Positions 42,846-64,000 of a DNA stretch of 64,000 nt are shown piece by piece. The position numbers were made by a program, and so were the translations under genes. The notes beneath the pieces were generated by a model that was not told where the DNA came from, ran no database searches, and saw only the letters and a list, made by a program, of their open reading frames with translations. The stretch spans positions 8,494,001 through 8,558,000 of the forward strand of contig NC_133906.1 in NCBI RefSeq assembly GCF_964199755.1, given 5' to 3'. Within the stretch, counting starts at the first letter, position 1. Every line of letters starts with the position of its first letter. This DNA comes from Larus michahellis. Lineage: Eukaryota > Chordata > Aves > Charadriiformes > Laridae.

Positions 42846-44800
42846 TCAGCGGCTGTATTTTGTGCTTCATTTCTCAACTGTTACAGTAGATAGATGGGAA
42901 AGCCGTGTCTTCACCCCTAATTCTTATAAACTTCCCCATTTAAGTTCAGTTGCTAATTAAGGATCTTGGATTTCAAGTTCTGTGGAAGTTGCAGGATCTT
43001 CAAAACATCTTTTATACTGTTATTCTTTGGTATTATTATAGTGGAATAATATTTTTAAAGTTGGAATGGAAATATTATTTTGAGTTGTTGATTGGATACT
43101 ACTTTATGCTTCCTGTTATTTGGAGAATCATTGTTGCTGTTCCTTATTCATGCCCTGGGAATTGTACTACAGATGTAACAGTTTAACATTTTTAGTCCTT
43201 TCTTGCAACAGTTCTAAAATATTTAGATAGAAAACTAGAAAACTTGTTGTTTCCATTCAGCTTATTTGGTATATGTGCCTTCAAATGTATGCTCGAATGC
43301 GCTAAGCTTTACGTGATATTAGATTTGTCTGAATGGAGGATTTTACAGATTTCTGTCCCTTTATTCACTGATGCCCTGAAAGTAGCGAAGAATTTGTGTA
43401 AGAACAGTGATAATGTAATTTGTGTTTCTGATACCAGAGCTTCTCGCTGCTGAAGAACCTTTTCCCTTAACCGGCCGCAGAGAGCAGGCAGGACTGTATT
43501 GAACTCCCTCTGCCTGCAGCTGCTCGAAAAAAATAACTCTGCGAGCGCAGGCCAGACATTTACATCAAATCACATGTCCATAAGTTACCTTGACAACTGC
43601 AATGTCATGTACTGAATGTGTCTTGTGAGTTCATCTTCGCTGTTAGTGTTAGTGAAAATGTGCAGTGGTCTAAAATAGGGCAAATAACAAACAGTGTATT
43701 TATGTGCTGGTGTAAAGAGCTTGAATTATTAGTGCCTAATGAGGAAGCAGTTTCTCTTCCCTGAGAGACAACCTAATTCTGTCTTTGACTGATTAATAGC
43801 GAGTTAAGTTTCTCTTACATAGTAGCAAAACAAGATTTATAGTTTTTATTCTCTGTGGTACTAAGTGAGCTAAAAGATGTAAGTTGTGCTTCTGTGTGTA
43901 TATACATTCATGCAGGATTTTCTGAAACATTGTTTCACTGCCATTAAGAAATGAAAAAGCTACATAATGATGGAGTAAACATAAGACTGTTTACTAAATA
44001 ATCGTTTTCTAAAAGGAAAACTTTCAGAATGTGTGTGTTCTTGAGCTGGTGAAGATAGAAGCTTGAACATCATGCAGTATTATATATTATTCGTTGTAAG
44101 ACTAGGAAATTTTGGTCTCCATCTAGAGACAATGAAGTATAGCATTTCAAACTGATCATCTGACATTTCTTTTTAAATGGCATGTGCAAAAAGAGGTAGA
44201 ATAGGCACAATTTCAGTAGCTTTGACTACAGAAGCCCATAAAAATCACAGGTTAATTCTCAGTTAAGTTGATGATAAAAATTCAGAACTGATTTTTGATG
44301 TTAATCTAAACAGTATTATGTAAATCAAATTTAATTATACTGCAGTCTAAACCATTCTTCTGTAAATGCACATCTGCATATCAACAGAAAGCCTCTGCTC
44401 GGTTCATGAGGTCTAAAGCTATGCAAGATGTGATTGATTTCTAGAGGCATTGGGAAACTAAAGCACAGCTGTGAAGAGTGCCAGAAAAGGTCAATGTAAA
44501 TAGCTCTTGTTCAACAAGACTTTCAGAGTCTGCGTTTCTCAACATCAGGCCTCCTGACTCTCTGGCTTCACGATGTCCAGCGTAAATGGGTAGATTCCCT
44601 TTGGCAAAGCAGAAAGGTCCAGGCGTCCTGCCCCTGCACTGCCCTGAGGCAGGAAAACTACTGTAAAAGCCAACTCTGTCGTGTCCTCTTCACCTCCTGC
44701 TGCCAAAGGTGTTCAGGTGTCCCATCTGAACATCAAAAAAAAACTAGGACATGTGGCAGAAACCTCAGGTTCTATTTTCCTTAACTGAAGAGTTGTTACA

Positions 44801-44884
44801 TCTTATTGTTTGTTGTTTGGGGCTTTTTTGTTTGGTGGTGGTGGTGTTTTCGTTTGTTTTTGGTTTTGTTTTTTTCTTTTTAAA
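44801..44884. repeat. T/G-rich low-complexity tract with (TGG)n core
   Basis: This stretch is dominated by TTTG, TGTT and a short GGTGGTGGTGGTG core, then a T-rich tail. It is intronic and has no coding potential. Confidence 0.75.
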
Positions 44885-45125
44885 TTAGGTACTTGACTTA
44901 ATATCTCCAAAGAAAATGCTACTTTTTGTTTCTAATTTTAAGATAAGCATTCGCAAGCAGTAGTTAAAACACCAGGGACCAACTGTGTAAACTCAGAGTC
45001 CTTTAGATTGCCTTCCTACTGCATTCATTGAGTGCATCTATTCACTGCTGTAAGCACAGTGAATTGTCACTAATTTCAACAGGACAGCTTTAGCAGCAGC
45101 CAGCAAAAGGGATCAATGAAAAAGA

Positions 45126-45149
45126 TTTTTTTTTTTTTTTTTTTTTTTT
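45126..45149. repeat. (T)24 homopolymer
   Basis: This is an uninterrupted run of 24 T on the plus strand, 24 A in the GABRA1 transcript sense, about 350 bases downstream of an exon donor. It may be a simple microsatellite or the tail of a retroposed sequence lying to its right. Confidence 0.9.
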
Positions 45150-45464
45150 AGGTAAGAATTTTCGAAGGGCCTGCGGATGTCAAGTGACCAACACCCATTG
45201 TTTAAAGCCTTTTTGACAATCCCCACTATGAATGTCCTTGCCACTGTCAGAAATGTTTTATTCATATACTTACTGTTTTGGAAAAGTGGACCTGTAATAG
45301 ATTGCTTAAGATCTCTTCAGGTCTCTTTTTACAATCAGCTACATCTTCGCAATGCAGCACGTTAACTGTTGTGTACTGCACTGTATCCAGGCTCGTGCTG
45401 TTCTCCAATATTGTGTTACACATGACTAATTTTATCATAAAATTTCTTAAACGTATTTGGCCTA

Positions 45465-56011
<10,547 letters not shown>

Positions 56012-56094
56012 AGCTTCCAAATTTCAAGGGGCAAGCATGTGCATCCATAGGAAAGTCTTCTAAATGCATTGGACACTCTGCTCTCACAGTCAAT
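56012..56094 (-). CDS. GABRA1: GABRA1 coding exon (residues 159-187), Cys-loop
   Basis: This 83-base exon completes the split Arg codon and reads [17 protein letters not shown] followed by [10 protein letters not shown], then the first base of a Tyr codon. It holds the signature Cys-loop of the pentameric ligand-gated channel family: two Cys residues at about 166 and 180 with 13 residues between them and the conserved F-P-M-D core. The disulfide loop couples agonist binding to pore opening at the membrane interface. The acceptor is TATAG ending at 56095 and the donor is a perfect GTAAGT at 56011. The exon is too short and too interrupted by phase to show as an open frame, and was found by reading the minus strand between its neighbours. 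Confidence 0.97.
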
Positions 56095-62578
<6,484 letters not shown>

Positions 62579-62646
62579 CATATCATGGTCTGAAACAGGC
62601 CCAAAACTGGTGACGAAGATGTCAGTCTTCACTTCAGTTACACGCT
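62579..62646 (-). CDS. GABRA1: GABRA1 coding exon (residues ~63-85), beta-sandwich start
   Basis: This 68-base exon begins with the last two bases of a split Glu codon and continues [22 protein letters not shown], ending exactly on Met. It belongs to the extracellular ligand-binding domain, in the first beta strands. The donor read on the minus strand is GTAAGT at 62578, a strong consensus. The acceptor AG is at 62648-62647, after a pyrimidine-rich stretch. A second AG lies two bases further in, at 62646-62645, but using it would break the frame, so the upstream one was chosen. The 68-base size is the usual one for this exon in vertebrate alpha subunit genes. It is the most 5' coding exon visible. 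The next upstream exon, with the DNRLRPG-type segment, was not found up to base 64000. Confidence 0.96.
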
Positions 62647-64000
62647 CTGATGAAGCAGGAAATTAGGACAGTGAGTGCCTATCAACAGTCTTCATTAGAT
62701 CTAACCACTACCAATTCTTACAATAAATAGAAATATTATTGGCCTTGATTAGCCATTCTAAAATTGGTCTACAATACAGTCCTGATAATTTATTGCTTTT
62801 AGATGTAATTTCACAGTCAATATTGTCAGCAACAATTTTTTTATTACAGTGTTTCCACAGAACTTTTTGAGACGTGGCTTGTGATGCCACAGTACAGCAG
62901 CCATAGTTCCACTCCTGTGTAAATCGTTTCACTCTTTGACAAATAAATCTTCTTGTCTGACAATATAAACAGTGCTGAATATTTTACACAGTACTCAGAA
63001 GTCTTATTGGGTACTCAGTGTTTCTGGGCAAGCTAAATGAAGGTCTCTAATAATTAACCCTGGCCTTATGAATTATGTATTATTATATTCAGACACAGGA
63101 AAAGAGAAGGAAGAGAGAGAGAGAGAATACATTACGGTGTATAAAAACATAAAGATATTTTATTGGCACGAGTTAGAAATGGCTGTATTACCCTTAACTG
63201 CAATAAATAAAAAGGAGTTAAAACTTTTCCAAATAGATATCGGCTAAACTTCTCTACTACAATTTTTGACTTCTGTATAAATGTTGTAGTTTGTAAATGT
63301 TTTGGGTTTCTTTTTAAATGGATGCAGGCACTAACGTTAGATTTCCCTTAAACTACCAAATTTGTTTTACAGGCCTCAATGATAGATTAGTATAAATAAT
63401 AATTCAGAAATCTATAATGTGTACTTAACGCAGATCACATGTATACGTTACACCATAAAGCTCGACTTCTCTGTGATTTTGGGGATGTACATTTGCTCCG
63501 TGGCACAACGCCCTTGGCCACTTCAGAAGAATCTAATGATTTTAGAGGTCACAAATGCTGAGTCTGAGACACCTAAAATGGTGCTGATCTCCAGAAAGAG
63601 ATGAACATCTGGCTTTTGCAGATCTACTGTTTAAAGGCACTTTGAGAAACGCACCAGCTTAACCTCCCCCCTTCTTCTCCTCCCTCTCTAGACACACACG
63701 CAGAGTATCAGTCACTTCTGAACATACTGGTATTTTCTAGGCCACGCAACACAAAATATTCACCCAGGATGGCATATATCAAAATAAGTCTGTTGATTTA
63801 AATATGGCTGCAGGGAGTAACACCGCCTGGAGGCATAAATCCAAACAGTGCTGAGTGGAGCTAAGCCCATCAGCTTTCAGAATTTACAGTGGCGTAAGTC
63901 TGAATACATTTGCTATAGTGTTGTACAAGCCAACGTGGGGGTTTTGGTAGAAATTTCAAATATGGAAGGAGTGATACATTTCTCAAATAACTGTTATTTA
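62647..64000 (-). other. GABRA1: GABRA1 upstream intron, partial, running off the window
   Basis: This is intron upstream of the 68-base exon, ending at the window edge. It holds a purine-rich GA tract at 63100-63127 and a C-rich stretch near 63664-63690. The next upstream coding exon was looked for on the minus strand and was not found. Confidence 0.85.
63100..63127. repeat. (GA)n purine-rich microsatellite
   Basis: This is a run of AAAGAGAAGGAAG followed by about eight GA units, in a GABRA1 intron. It is a simple-sequence repeat, probably polymorphic. Confidence 0.85.

Overview
The window looks like avian nuclear DNA. It has the compact introns of a bird gene, a 5'-truncated CR1 LINE ending in the CR1 3' octamer repeat, and a fragment resembling an avian ERVL-type LTR. 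It has no bacterial or viral gene organisation. The one gene I can support is the 3' two thirds of GABRA1, the alpha-1 subunit of the GABA-A receptor, on the minus strand.

GABRA1 occupies roughly 36.2 kb to the right edge. Seven coding exons are readable: 62579-62646, 57709-57929, 56012-56094, 51328-51471, 45497-45649, 42612-42814 and 38724-39032. Their lengths are 68, 221, 83, 144, 153, 203 and 309 bases (stop included). All splice in phase with AG/GT borders and give 392 residues, from the start of the extracellular beta-sandwich through the Cys-loop, M1-M4 and the stop. About 63 N-terminal residues (signal peptide and first part of the ligand-binding domain), the promoter and the 5' UTR lie beyond base 64000. 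An AT-rich 3' UTR of about 2.5 kb probably runs down to a poly(A) signal near 36252.

Bases 1 to about 36.2 kb are intergenic sequence downstream of GABRA1. In other vertebrates GABRG2 is the next gene in this direction, but none of its exons was recognised here. The stretch is AT-rich and holds an LTR fragment with a G-quadruplex-type G-run (907-1330), a decayed CR1 copy (about 9850-10918), a candidate second LTR-like block (about 31600-32870), a GC-richer unassigned block (about 29450-29870), several long homopolymer runs, and a 13-bp perfect hairpin near 8.05 kb.

I found no new gene system. The observations most worth checking are the weak exon donor at 51327, the extent of the 3' UTR, the unassigned LTR-like and GC-rich blocks, long A-tracts in a bird genome (where L1-type A-tailing is not expected), and two similar mariner-end-like sequences in one GABRA1 intron.
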